Origin: CAYZXA01 sp964482335
GTDB taxonomy: Bacteria > Patescibacteriota > Minisyncoccia > Minisyncoccales > MHMH01
Length of the DNA: 19,188 bases
Assembly: GCA_964482335.1 (NCBI GenBank)
Contig: CAYZXA010000006.1
Location: forward strand, 1 to 19,188
Direction of reading: 5' to 3'
The notes beneath the pieces are model-generated. The model was not told the origin of the DNA and made no database searches. It worked only from the letters and a program-made list of their open reading frames with translations. A program made the translations under genes and the position numbers. Positions 8,464-16,851 of this stretch are shown piece after piece. Each line of letters begins with the position of its first letter. Position 1 is the stretch's first letter.

Positions 8464-9156
8464 ATGGAGAACATTTTAATTCTTCATGGTTGGGGATCTC
8501 AGGCAGAAAAATGGAGTGAAATTAAAGAGTTTTTAGAGAGTGGGGGATACAGAGTTTATGTGCCAGATCTGCCCGGTTTTGGAGAAAGTCCTTTACCGTC
8601 AAAACCTTGGTCAGTTGATGATTATGCAGAGTGGGTTAGGAGTTTTTGCGAAAAAAAGAATCTTTCGCAATTTTTTTTATTAGGTCATTCCTTTGGCGGG
8701 AGCATTGCCATTAAGTTTTCGTTGAGATATTATGAAAAAGTTAAGAAGCTGATTCTGGTAGATTCAGCTGGCATCAGGAGGAAGAGCCGCAAGAAAGAAA
8801 TATCAAGAAAGATAGCTAATTTTCTCAGCAGATTTTCTTTCTTACCCTTTTATTCTTTAATTAGAAAGATTTTTTATAGAACAATTTTTAGGAGCGATTA
8901 TTTATTGACTAAAGGGGTCATGAGAGATACTTATCTCCGAGTGATAAAAGAGGATCTTTCTGGCGTATTGTCTTCCCTCACTGTGCCAACTTTGCTTATC
9001 TGGGGCGAGAAAGATAAAATAACTCCTTTGAAAGATGCCTATTTGATGAAAGAGAAAATTCCAGGAGCCAAATTGGAAGTATTAGCCAATGTTAAACACA
9101 GTCCGCGCAAGGAAAATCCACAAGCTTTAGTTGAGAAAATTTTAAAGTTTCTATGA
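8464..9156 (+). CDS. Alpha/beta hydrolase, substrate unknown
   Basis: This 230-residue protein is an alpha/beta-hydrolase-fold enzyme without an identifiable lid-domain specialisation. It has an oxyanion-hole HGWGS motif (residues 8-12), a DLPGFGES strand-loop (35-42), the nucleophile elbow GHSFGG (74-79, Ser76), an aspartate in GEKDK (Asp184) and a late histidine (His212 in VKHSP), giving a full catalytic triad. No signal peptide is seen, so it is probably cytoplasmic. The nearest annotation would be a generic esterase or hydrolase; I cannot name a substrate. The start is taken at ATG 8464. An in-frame TTG two codons upstream overlaps the serS stop. The stop overlaps the next gene's ATG (ATGA at 9153-9156), so it is translated with the Mur ligase. 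Confidence 0.88.
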   Translation: MENILILHGWGSQAEKWSEIKEFLESGGYRVYVPDLPGFGESPLPSKPWSVDDYAEWVRSFCEKKNLSQFFLLGHSFGGSIAIKFSLRYYEKVKKLILVDSAGIRRKSRKKEISRKIANFLSRFSFLPFYSLIRKIFYRTIFRSDYLLTKGVMRDTYLRVIKEDLSGVLSSLTVPTLLIWGEKDKITPLKDAYLMKEKIPGAKLEVLANVKHSPRKENPQALVEKILKFL

Positions 9157-10634
9157 TTCATTATTTAGTCGCCACTCTTTGGTTTATTGTTTTTTTGAAG
9201 AAGCTTTTCTTCTGGGTTTATCTTTGGCAGTTGAAAGAATATCATCTCGGTAGGTTCCGAGACCATTTCCGTACTTACAAAGGGAGAAAGCTGATTCTTA
9301 ATTACTTGTTATTGGTTAAAATTCTTGTTCTTTTAGGTATATTCCTTTTTGCTGAATTCGGTTTAGCTAAACTTAAACTCGCTTTAGTTTATTTCATTCC
9401 TTTGCTTCTCTTTGTCGAAGTCTTATTTACCTTTAAGAATATTTGGCGGAAGATTCTTAAAAAGCCGATTTTGACCAGAAAGACTACAGTTATTTTAAGC
9501 ACAGGAATTTCTGCCGAGGTGCTTATTTTGTTCTTTTTGTTTATTTTTAAGCTTAACCTGACAAGATTTACTTTTTCTCTTTTATTTTTAGACATTCTAG
9601 CTCCTATAATCTTTTCCGTTCTGGTTTTAACTTATCAGCCTTTAGCGGTTATTTTAAGGAATCGCATTATCGGACAAGCTAAGAGAAAAAGGGCTGGTTA
9701 TAAGAATTTGTTGGTTATTGGTATTAGCGGCTCTTATGGCAAAACCTCGACTAAAGAGTTTTTAGCAACTATTCTGTCTGAGAAGTTCAGGGTTTTAAAA
9801 ACAAAAGAGCATCAGAACTCAGAAATAGGCATTTCACAGTGCATTCTGGACGATTTAAACTCTCAACATGAGGTTTTTGTTTGTGAAATGGGAGCTTATA
9901 ATCGAGGAGGCATAAGATTGCTTTGTGATATTGTTAAGCCCAAGATTGGCATTCTGACGGGGATAAACGAACAGCATATGGCAACCTTTGGTTCTTTGGA
10001 CAACATTATCAAAACAAAGTACGAATTGATTGAGTCTTTACCTGAAGATGGGGTTGCTTTTTTCAATGCTCGCAATAAATATTCTTTAGAACTTTATCAA
10101 AAGGCCAGGATTAAAAAGATGCTTTACGGTGAGAGTGTCAAATCAGCTGGCTCAGAAAATATTGAAGGAGCAATAGCTATAGCCAAAGAATTGGGCATGA
10201 CTCAAGAAGAGATTGCTCGAGGCTGCCAGAAGATGGAATACAAGCTAGCTGGCTTTGAAATGAAAAAGGGTCTTAATGGTTTAAATATTATTGATGCTAC
10301 TTATTCAGCCAATCCCGATGGCGTTATAGCTCATCTGGACTATTTGAAGACTTTACCGGGAAAGAAGGTAATTATTATGCCTTGCTTGATTGAATTGGGC
10401 AAAACGTCAAAGGATGTTCATAGAAGAATAGGGCAGAAGATAAATGAGGTGTGTGATTTAGCTATCATCACTACCAAAGATAGATTGAAAGAGATAAAAG
10501 AAGCAGCTCCCAGTGCTTTATTTATTGAGAAGCCGAATGAGATACTTGGAAAGATCAAAACTTTCTGCCGACCTGCAGATAATATCCTTTTAGAAAGCCG
10601 AGTGCCATCCCAAGTTATTAAAGAGTTAAAATGA
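9153..10634 (+). CDS. Membrane-anchored MurF-like Mur ligase
   Basis: The 493-residue protein joins an N-terminal membrane region to a Mur-ligase core. Hydrophobic segments lie at about 5-25, 46-70, 75-94, 112-134 and 139-168. The core starts near 185: P-loop GSYGKTST (193-200), HQNSEIGI (220-227), EMGA (245-248), NEQH (272-275), and a C-terminal domain with DATYSANPDG (381-390) and IELGKTSKDVH (413-423), which match MurF. MurF adds D-Ala-D-Ala to UDP-MurNAc-tripeptide. The usual MurF N-terminal substrate-binding domain is replaced by membrane helices, so it may use a lipid-linked or otherwise membrane-bound substrate, or be a related amide ligase; this is inference. It overlaps the hydrolase and the FemAB gene by four bases each. 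Confidence 0.85.
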   Translation: MIHYLVATLWFIVFLKKLFFWVYLWQLKEYHLGRFRDHFRTYKGRKLILNYLLLVKILVLLGIFLFAEFGLAKLKLALVYFIPLLLFVEVLFTFKNIWRKILKKPILTRKTTVILSTGISAEVLILFFLFIFKLNLTRFTFSLLFLDILAPIIFSVLVLTYQPLAVILRNRIIGQAKRKRAGYKNLLVIGISGSYGKTSTKEFLATILSEKFRVLKTKEHQNSEIGISQCILDDLNSQHEVFVCEMGAYNRGGIRLLCDIVKPKIGILTGINEQHMATFGSLDNIIKTKYELIESLPEDGVAFFNARNKYSLELYQKARIKKMLYGESVKSAGSENIEGAIAIAKELGMTQEEIARGCQKMEYKLAGFEMKKGLNGLNIIDATYSANPDGVIAHLDYLKTLPGKKVIIMPCLIELGKTSKDVHRRIGQKINEVCDLAIITTKDRLKEIKEAAPSALFIEKPNEILGKIKTFCRPADNILLESRVPSQVIKELK

Positions 10635-11635
10635 GAATAACTGAGATAGAAGAGAAATCAACTTGGGAGGATTTCCTTTTAAATATTCAGGAAAAGACCT
10701 TTCTGCAGTCTTGGAATTGGGGAGAGTTCAATAAAATGATGGGCAATAAGATTTGGCGATTAGGAGCTTATGACGGCAATAAATTAGTTTCTGTTACCTT
10801 GGTGGTAAGGGTGACAGCAAGGAGAGGCAGATTTTTACTCTGTCCTCATGGGCCAGCAGGAAAGAAGGAAGGGCTGATTGCGTTTTTGGATGAGCTGAAA
10901 AAGATTGCTAAAAAAGAAAACTGCAGCTTTGTCAGAATGGGTCCGATTTGGCAGAGGAACGAGGAAAACAATAGTCTTTTTAAGAAACTAGGGTTTAAGA
11001 AAGCACCGATTCACGCGCATCCTGAAGCAAGCTGGAAATTAGACATTACCCCCAAAGAAGATGAGCTTTTAATGGATATGCGCAAAACCACTCGCTATTT
11101 GATCCGCCAGGCTCAGAAAAATACTGATATTGAGATATTCCAAAGTTCTAAAATTGAAGATGTTGAAACTTTTAACAAGCTCTATTGGGAAGTTGTTAAA
11201 ACTCAGCATTTTGTTCCTTTTTCCTTGGATTATTTGAAGAGCGAGTTCTCAGCCTTTAATTCCGACAAGCAAATATCTTTGTTTTTTGGCAAATATAAGG
11301 GAGAGGTTGTTGCTTCAGCTTTTATTTTGTTCTGTGGGGGCAATGGTTTTTATCACCACGCTGCCTTGTTGCCCGAATATCATAAAACGCCAGTAAGCTA
11401 TCTTTTGCAGTGGGAGGCGATAAAAGAGGCAAAAAAAAGAGGATGCTCTTTATACGATTTCTGGGGATATGTTGATCCCAAATCAAAGCATCCATGGGCC
11501 GGCCCTACCTTGTTCAAGATGGGTTTTGGCGGGAAGCCCTATTTTTATATTAAAACCCAGGACTTACCCCTTTCTTTGAAATACTGGCCTACCTACATTT
11601 TTGAGAAACTGAGAAAAAGCAAAAGAGGTCTATAA
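10631..11635 (+). CDS. FemAB/MurM-type aminoacyltransferase (GNAT fold)
   Basis: The 334-residue product belongs to the FemAB family, whose members use aminoacyl-tRNA to add branch residues to lipid II or peptidoglycan precursors, with two GNAT-like subdomains. Family patterns visible are FLQSWNWGEF (24-33), a first-domain RGRFLLCPHGPAG stretch (about 65-77), MRKTTRYLIRQAQK (about 149-162), and in the second domain an ASAFILF strand, HHAALLPEY (about 242-250) and the YDFWGYVDP...GPTLFKMGFGG end region (about 275-300). No signal peptide is present, consistent with a cytoplasmic enzyme near the membrane. It overlaps the MurF-like gene by four bases, supporting a joint role in peptide-stem synthesis. 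The donor amino acid and acceptor are unknown. Confidence 0.88.
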   Translation: MRITEIEEKSTWEDFLLNIQEKTFLQSWNWGEFNKMMGNKIWRLGAYDGNKLVSVTLVVRVTARRGRFLLCPHGPAGKKEGLIAFLDELKKIAKKENCSFVRMGPIWQRNEENNSLFKKLGFKKAPIHAHPEASWKLDITPKEDELLMDMRKTTRYLIRQAQKNTDIEIFQSSKIEDVETFNKLYWEVVKTQHFVPFSLDYLKSEFSAFNSDKQISLFFGKYKGEVVASAFILFCGGNGFYHHAALLPEYHKTPVSYLLQWEAIKEAKKRGCSLYDFWGYVDPKSKHPWAGPTLFKMGFGGKPYFYIKTQDLPLSLKYWPTYIFEKLRKSKRGL

Positions 11636-11650
11636 CGGGTCCTGTCCGGT

Positions 11651-11671
11651 ATATCGCATATCATGCGCTAT
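11651..11671 (+). promoter_or_regulatory. Hairpin covering the ftsQ start codon
   Basis: ATATCGCAT (11651-11659) and ATGCGCTAT (11663-11671) form a nine-position stem with one mismatch and a three-base loop. The first two bases of the ftsQ ATG (11670) are inside the 3' arm. It may limit translation initiation, or be chance; the pairing is seen, the role is not. Confidence 0.3.
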
Positions 11672-12458
11672 GAGAAAAAGGCGAACATATAGAAAACCCC
11701 ATCGCTACAGAAGGAAAAAGCCGATATTTCGCAAGCGGTTTTTCTGGTTGGGCATTTTAAGCCTTTTCATTTTCATAAGTATTTTTTACTCTTTGTTTTT
11801 TTTAGAAGCTTTTCAAATTGAAAAGATTATTGTTACGGGAGAAGAAAAAGTGTCCAAAGAAGATATTGAATTTTTAGCTGAAAGGAGACTGGAAAGCAAG
11901 GTGTTGTTTTTCAAAACAAAAAGCATTTTTACAATTGATACAAAGCAGATAAAAAGAGATATTTTAAATCATTTTCCCCAAATAGCTAAGGCCGAGGTAA
12001 GCCAGGGGTTTTTTGATGCTGTCAAAATTGTTATTACAGAAAGAATAGGCGTTGCTCTTTGGTGTCAGGATGAGCAGTGTTTTTTACTTGATAGTGAAGG
12101 AGTGATTTTTGAGGAGACTTCTGAAATTAAGCCTGGCCTGCTTCTAATTGAGACTCAAGAAGGTTTGGCAGAATTAGGGGAGACAGTTATTGAAGGAGAG
12201 CAGCTCAGCCAAATTTTTGACATAAGGCTGAAATTAGCTGAAAGAACAAAGATCTTCCTCACAGGAGCTTCTTTAATTTCTGAAGAAAGATTAGACATTA
12301 AAACTACTGAAGACTGGCAGATTTACTTTAATTTGAAGGGGGATTTGGACTGGCAGATGACTGAACTCAGCTTAGTTCTGGAAAAACAAATCTCTCCGGA
12401 AAGGAGAGACAAGTTGGAATATATTGATTTAAGATTCAGCCGTGTTTACTATCAGTGA
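11670..12458 (+). CDS. ftsQ: Cell division protein FtsQ/DivIB
   Basis: FtsQ is a bitopic divisome protein that bridges early and late division proteins. The 262-residue product has a strongly basic cytoplasmic tail (residues 1-25, many Arg and Lys), one membrane segment at about 25-46, a POTRA-type domain (about 50-120: FQIEKIIVTGEEKVSKEDI to VKIVITERIGVA) and a beta domain ending LEYIDLRFSRVYY, the usual FtsQ C-terminal signature. The family diverges strongly in sequence, so the call rests on this layout, the ending and the neighbouring cell-wall genes. The next gene, corA, is on the opposite strand with one base between the two stop codons. FtsZ and FtsA are not in the window. Confidence 0.9.
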   Translation: MRKRRTYRKPHRYRRKKPIFRKRFFWLGILSLFIFISIFYSLFFLEAFQIEKIIVTGEEKVSKEDIEFLAERRLESKVLFFKTKSIFTIDTKQIKRDILNHFPQIAKAEVSQGFFDAVKIVITERIGVALWCQDEQCFLLDSEGVIFEETSEIKPGLLLIETQEGLAELGETVIEGEQLSQIFDIRLKLAERTKIFLTGASLISEERLDIKTTEDWQIYFNLKGDLDWQMTELSLVLEKQISPERRDKLEYIDLRFSRVYYQ

Positions 12459-12459
12459 G

Positions 12460-13371
12460 CTAGAGCCAGTGTTTTTTCTTGAAGTAGATAAACATAAAGA
12501 TAGTAACTACGAGCATGATTCCTAAAACAAGCCAGAAGCCAATTGGTGATTCAGCAAAAGGCAGAAAGAGGTTCATGCCCCAGATTGAAGCAATTAAGGT
12601 TAAGGGCAGGACAATGACCGAGAAGACGGTGAGAATTCTCATAACTTCATTTATCTTGGTAGAGAGCAGGGATTGGTTAGTGTCTTCTAAGGCTAAAATA
12701 GCTTCTTTGAAGGTTTTAAGACTATTGAGAGTTCTGCCGTAGGTTCCCAGAACGTCTAGGAAATAGGGGGAAAGTTCTTTGCCAAAGAAAATTTCTCCTT
12801 CTTGAACCAATGATTTTAGGATTTCTTCTTGGTGTTCAATAATTCTCCAGAAGTTAATGACATCTGTTTTAACTAGAGAGATTTCCAAGACCATTTCCTT
12901 TTCTTTTCCCTTGAAGATTTCCTTTTCAATTTCATTGATGCGCTTGTCTATCTTAATTAGTTTGCTTAGGCAGGTTTTCCAAAAACCGCTTAAAATATAG
13001 AAAAGAAGCTGGCCAGATCCTTCAGACATGTAATTCTTTCTCGATTCCTTGTACAAATTACAGCTGTCAAAAAGAGCTTTTAAGGGGAGAATGGATCTAT
13101 AGTGGCTCGTGATAATAGTGTCCCTAGTCACAATGATATCTAGTTCTCGAGGCTTGGTTTCTTTTTTTTCTTTATTGTAAACTGGATAATAGAGAATCAT
13201 AAAAAGATAATCTTTATGCTGTTCTACTTTTGGTCGGTGGCCCGGTGGGATTAACTCACCCAAAACTAAAGGATGGAATTTGAACCTTTCCTTAAGATAT
13301 TGGATGTCTTCTTTGCTCGGATCCTGAATATCAACCCAAGTGACTTTTGGACCTTTGATGATTTGACGCAT
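12460..13371 (-). CDS. corA: CorA-type magnesium/divalent cation channel
   Basis: CorA is a homopentameric inner-membrane channel for Mg2+ and sometimes Co2+ or Ni2+. The 303-residue product has a cytoplasmic alpha/beta funnel domain, a long helical region (about 130-240), then two membrane helices at about 243-263 and 277-296. The signature GMN is at 265-267 in SIWGMNLFLPF, directly after the first helix, and YGRT at 211-214 precedes the stalk. The C-terminus is short and basic. The ATG at 13371 lies eight bases from a TAAAAT -10 box. It is divergent from grpE, with overlapping promoters, and convergent with ftsQ. Confidence 0.94.
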   Translation of the reverse strand: MRQIIKGPKVTWVDIQDPSKEDIQYLKERFKFHPLVLGELIPPGHRPKVEQHKDYLFMILYYPVYNKEKKETKPRELDIIVTRDTIITSHYRSILPLKALFDSCNLYKESRKNYMSEGSGQLLFYILSGFWKTCLSKLIKIDKRINEIEKEIFKGKEKEMVLEISLVKTDVINFWRIIEHQEEILKSLVQEGEIFFGKELSPYFLDVLGTYGRTLNSLKTFKEAILALEDTNQSLLSTKINEVMRILTVFSVIVLPLTLIASIWGMNLFLPFAESPIGFWLVLGIMLVVTIFMFIYFKKKHWL

Positions 13372-13379
13372 CTTTCTTT

Positions 13380-13409
13380 ATTTTAGCAATTTACTTGACC
13401 AATAGCCAA
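13380..13409 (-). promoter_or_regulatory. Sigma-70-like promoter of corA
   Basis: On the minus strand TTGGCT (13409-13404), an 18-base spacer, and TAAAAT (13385-13380). The -10 ends eight bases before the corA ATG, so the mRNA would have almost no leader. It overlaps the grpE promoter on the other strand. Confidence 0.5.
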
Positions 13410-13423
13410 TTTTATTATATCAT
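13395..13423 (+). promoter_or_regulatory. Sigma-70-like promoter of the grpE-dnaK-dnaJ operon
   Basis: TTGACC (13395-13400), a 17-base spacer, and TATCAT (13418-13423), ending ten bases before ATG 13434. No CIRCE element (TTAGCACTC with its inverted partner) is visible, so HrcA control is not supported here. Confidence 0.55.
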
Positions 13424-13433
13424 AAGCTGTTGT

Positions 13434-13883
13434 ATGGAGAAAAAGTTAAAAGAATGCCAAAAGCAAAAAGAGGAATATTTGGCTGGTTGGCAGCGCTCAC
13501 GAGCTGACTTTTTGAATTACAAGAAAGAAGAGATGCAAAAAATTGGCCAGCTTTTAAAATATGCTAACGAAGAGTTGATTTTGAAGATTTTGCCTGTTTT
13601 GGATAATTTTGAGAAAGCAGAAAAAGAAATCCCCCAAGGCAAGAAAAACCAATACTTAGAAGGCCTTTTGCAGATTAAAACTCAATTTGAGGATTTTCTG
13701 AAAAGCCAGGGAGTAGAAGTAATTAAATCGTTGAATGAGAAGTTTGACCCGAATTTCCATGAGGTTGTCGAAGAAATTGAAGTAAAAGATAAGGAATCTG
13801 GTATAATTATTGAGGAAGTTAAAAAAGGTTATATATTAAACGGCAAGGTTATACGGCCTGCTAAAATAAAAATTAATAAATAA
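13434..13883 (+). CDS. grpE: GrpE nucleotide exchange factor
   Basis: GrpE releases ADP from DnaK. The 149-residue product (E. coli: 197) lacks the long unstructured N-terminus but keeps the helical dimerisation part (about residues 1-70, with WQRSRADFLNYKKE, a typical GrpE motif), the LPVLDNFEKA segment (53-62) and the C-terminal beta domain ending in GYILNGKVIRPAKIKI. The start ATG 13434 is chosen over an in-frame TTG at 13395, because that TTG is the -35 box and the encoded 13-residue extension is unlike GrpE. dnaK starts five bases after the stop. Confidence 0.94.
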   Translation: MEKKLKECQKQKEEYLAGWQRSRADFLNYKKEEMQKIGQLLKYANEELILKILPVLDNFEKAEKEIPQGKKNQYLEGLLQIKTQFEDFLKSQGVEVIKSLNEKFDPNFHEVVEEIEVKDKESGIIIEEVKKGYILNGKVIRPAKIKINK

Positions 13884-13888
13884 ATTAT

Positions 13889-15742
13889 ATGGCAAAAATA
13901 TTAGGCATTGATCTGGGTACTACCTTTTCAGCCATGGCTGCGGTGGAAGCTGGGGAACCAAAAATTATTGAGAACAGGGAAGGGGCTAGAACTACGCCTT
14001 CGGTCGTTGCTTTCACCAAGACCGGCGAAAGATTGGTTGGTATTTTGGCTCGGCGCCAGCAAATTACCAATCCTAAGAATACTGTTTATTCTATCAAAAG
14101 GCTAATAGGCAGGAAATTTTCTGATGTTGAAGTGCAGAAAGATAAAAAACTTTTGCCCTATGAAATTAGAGAGAAGTCAGACGGCGGGGTAGAAGTTAAA
14201 ATGGACGATAAGTGGTATTCTCCTCCTGAGATTTCAGCTATGATTTTACAGAAATTGAAACAGGATGCTGAACAGAAACTAGGCGAGAAAATTACCGAAG
14301 CTATCATTACTTGTCCTGCTTATTTCGATGATTCCCAAAGAAAGGCAACCAAGGTTGCTGGAGAGATTGCTGGTTTTACTGTTAAAAGAGTGATTAATGA
14401 GCCAACAGCAGCTGCTTTAGCCTACGGTTTAACTAAGAAAAAAGATCAAAGAATAATTGTTTATGATTTTGGCGGTGGAACATTCGATATTTCAGTTCTT
14501 GATATATCAGAGGATACCGTTGAAGTTAAAGCTACTGGTGGTGACACCCACTTAGGTGGTGATGATTTTGATCAAAGAATTATGGATTGGTTGGTTGATC
14601 AGTTTAAAAAAGATCAGGGCATCGATCTTTCCAAAGATGAGCTGGCCTTGCAGAGATTAAAAGAAGCAGCCGAAAAAGCCAAGATTGAATTATCTTCAGC
14701 CCTGGAAACAGAGATTAATCTACCTTTTATTACTTCTGATACTGCTGGCCCCAAACATCTTTATTACAAGTTGAGCAGAGCTAAGTTGGAAGAGTTGGTT
14801 TCAGAATATATTTCAGAATCACTTGATCACCTTAAACGAACTTTAAAAGAAGCCAAGATAGACGCTAAAGATATCGATGAAATAGTTTTAGTTGGTGGTC
14901 AGACCAGAATGCCTAAGATTCAGGAAGAGATTAAAAATATCTTTGGTAAGGAAGCGCATAAAGGTATTAATCCTGACGAGGTGGTAGCTGTTGGAGCTGC
15001 GGTTCAGGCTGGTATTTTGCAAGGAGATGTTAAAGATGTTTTGCTCCTAGATGTAACACCGCTTTCTTTAGGTATTGAAACCTTAGGTCAAGTTAGCACT
15101 GTTTTAATTCCTAAAAATACGACCATTCCAACTGCTAAAACCCAGACTTTCTCAACTGCTGCTGATAATCAGCCTTCAGTTGAAATACATGTTCTGCAGG
15201 GCGAAAGGCCAATGGCTTCTGGCAACAAGACTCTTGGTAGGTTTATTCTAGACGGTGTTCCGCCAGCTCCTCGTGGCGTGCCCCAGATAGAAGTCACTTT
15301 TGATATTGATGCTAACGGAATTTTAGATGTAACAGCCAAAGATAAAGCAACCCAAAAATCACAGTCAATCAGGATAGAAGGCTCAACCGGGTTGAGCAAA
15401 GAAGATGTGGAGAAAATGAAAAAAGAAGCAGAAATTCATGCTGAAGAAGACAAAAAGAAACAGGAATTGATTGAAGCTAAAAATTTAGCTGATAACTTAG
15501 TTTACACTACCGAAAAGGCTTTAAAAGAGGCTGGAGATAAGGTCTCTGCCGAAGTTAAGAAAGAGATAGAAGATAAGCTCGAAGAGTTAAAAAAAATCAA
15601 AGATAGTGATAAAATAGATGAAATAAAAAGCAAGACTTCAGAACTCTCCCAGGTTGTGCAGAAAGTAGGAGCTGAACTGTATAAAAAAGCAGAAGGAGAG
15701 AAAAAGAAACCTGAAGAGGGCGAATACAAAGAGAAAAAATAA
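13889..15742 (+). CDS. dnaK: Chaperone DnaK (Hsp70)
   Basis: DnaK binds exposed hydrophobic peptides in an ATP-driven cycle with DnaJ and GrpE. The 617-residue product has the nucleotide-binding domain (about 1-370) with GIDLGTTFS (5-13), KRLIGRKF, the second phosphate motif DFGGGTFD (about 193-200) and VGGQTRMP, the hydrophobic linker VLLLDVTPLSLGIET, a beta-sandwich substrate domain with a PRGVPQIEVTFDIDANGI stretch, and a helical lid. The tail is charged, ending EYKEKK instead of the common EEVDK-like end. Full length for the family, no damage. Third-position Asn of DLGTTNS is replaced by Phe, a variant also found in other Hsp70s. Gap to dnaJ is two bases. Confidence 0.98.
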   Translation: MAKILGIDLGTTFSAMAAVEAGEPKIIENREGARTTPSVVAFTKTGERLVGILARRQQITNPKNTVYSIKRLIGRKFSDVEVQKDKKLLPYEIREKSDGGVEVKMDDKWYSPPEISAMILQKLKQDAEQKLGEKITEAIITCPAYFDDSQRKATKVAGEIAGFTVKRVINEPTAAALAYGLTKKKDQRIIVYDFGGGTFDISVLDISEDTVEVKATGGDTHLGGDDFDQRIMDWLVDQFKKDQGIDLSKDELALQRLKEAAEKAKIELSSALETEINLPFITSDTAGPKHLYYKLSRAKLEELVSEYISESLDHLKRTLKEAKIDAKDIDEIVLVGGQTRMPKIQEEIKNIFGKEAHKGINPDEVVAVGAAVQAGILQGDVKDVLLLDVTPLSLGIETLGQVSTVLIPKNTTIPTAKTQTFSTAADNQPSVEIHVLQGERPMASGNKTLGRFILDGVPPAPRGVPQIEVTFDIDANGILDVTAKDKATQKSQSIRIEGSTGLSKEDVEKMKKEAEIHAEEDKKKQELIEAKNLADNLVYTTEKALKEAGDKVSAEVKKEIEDKLEELKKIKDSDKIDEIKSKTSELSQVVQKVGAELYKKAEGEKKKPEEGEYKEKK

Positions 15743-15744
15743 TT

Positions 15745-16833
15745 ATGCCAAAAGATTTTTATCAAGTCTTGGGAGTTGATCGCAACGCCTCCCAAGAAGA
15801 TATTAAAAAGGCTTATCGCAAGCTGGCTCATAAATATCATCCTGACAAGGGTGGGGACGAAAAGAAGTTCAAAGAGCTCAACGAAGCTTATCAGACTCTT
15901 TCCAATAAAGAGAAGAAGAGTCAGTATGATACCTTTGGTCAAGCGTTTGAGGGAGGTCAGCCAGGCTTTGATTTTGGTTTTGGGCCAGGATTTGATACTG
16001 AGTCAATGAGAGAAAGGTTCGGTGGAGGAGCTGGTTTCGGTGATATTGGCGAGATATTTGAAGAAATGTTTGGTTTTGGCGCTCGCAGGAAAAAGGATTT
16101 CAAACGAGGCAAGGACATTGAGATTGACATTGAGATTCCTTTGGAGGCAGTTTTGAAAGATGGAGAAAAAGAAATTTCTCTTTATAAAGAGGTTACTTGT
16201 TCACGTTGCCAGGGCAGGGGAGCAGAACCTGGTACTGAAGTCAATGAATGTTTTTCTTGTCGGGGAACCGGAGAGGTTCAGCAGATTAAAAAAACAATCT
16301 TTGGCTCTATTACCCGAGTAACTGTTTGTCCGGAATGCGGCGGAGAAGGATTTAGGCCAGAAAAACCTTGTAACGTCTGCAAGGGAGAGGGTAGGATAAA
16401 AAGAGAAGAGAAGATAAACGTTTTCATTCCAGCTGGTGTTGACATAAATCAGGTCATCAAGCTTGAAGGCAAAGGAGAAGCTGGCAGGAAAGCAGGCAAA
16501 GCAGGAGATTTGTATGTTCGTCTCTTTATTAAGAAGCACCCGGTTTTTGAAAGAAAGGGCGATGATTTATTTATTTCAGTTCCTGTTTCTTTTTCCCAGG
16601 TTGCTTTAGGAGATGAGGTTGAGGTATTAACTTTAGAAAGTAAAAAAATCTTACTTAAAGTTCCTGCTGGTACTGAATCTGGCAAGGTTTTAAAGATTTC
16701 TGGCAAAGGCATTCCTCATTTTTCAGGTTATGGCAGAGGAAACATGTATGTAGAGTTAATTATCAAAACACCAAAGAAACTTTCCAAAGAACAAAAAGAA
16801 TTATTGGAGAGATTAAAAGAAGAAGGAATATAA
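15745..16833 (+). CDS. dnaJ: Chaperone DnaJ (type I Hsp40)
   Basis: DnaJ delivers substrates to DnaK and triggers ATP hydrolysis. The 362-residue product is a full type I protein: J domain with HPD at 32-34, a Gly/Phe-rich linker (about 62-112), four zinc-binding CxxCxGxG repeats starting at Cys152, Cys169, Cys195 and Cys209, and two C-terminal beta domains with the GKAGDLYVRLFIKKHPVF segment. All eight zinc-ligand cysteines are present. It ends the grpE-dnaK-dnaJ operon; a tRNA-Lys gene follows 18 bases later and is probably on the same transcript, though a TATAAA at 16829-16834 could be a weak separate -10. Confidence 0.97.
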   Translation: MPKDFYQVLGVDRNASQEDIKKAYRKLAHKYHPDKGGDEKKFKELNEAYQTLSNKEKKSQYDTFGQAFEGGQPGFDFGFGPGFDTESMRERFGGGAGFGDIGEIFEEMFGFGARRKKDFKRGKDIEIDIEIPLEAVLKDGEKEISLYKEVTCSRCQGRGAEPGTEVNECFSCRGTGEVQQIKKTIFGSITRVTVCPECGGEGFRPEKPCNVCKGEGRIKREEKINVFIPAGVDINQVIKLEGKGEAGRKAGKAGDLYVRLFIKKHPVFERKGDDLFISVPVSFSQVALGDEVEVLTLESKKILLKVPAGTESGKVLKISGKGIPHFSGYGRGNMYVELIIKTPKKLSKEQKELLERLKEEGI

Positions 16834-16851
16834 AGAGGCCTTCAAGATCGA

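Noticed and set aside
12515..12742. Plus-strand open frame within corA
   Set aside because: It is antisense to a well-conserved CorA C-terminal domain and shows no recognisable protein pattern.
13395..13433. TTG start for a longer grpE
   Set aside because: TTGACC is the predicted -35 box; the extension is unlike GrpE.
13372..13433. CIRCE/HrcA operator before grpE-dnaK
   Set aside because: No TTAGCACTC or matching inverted repeat is present.
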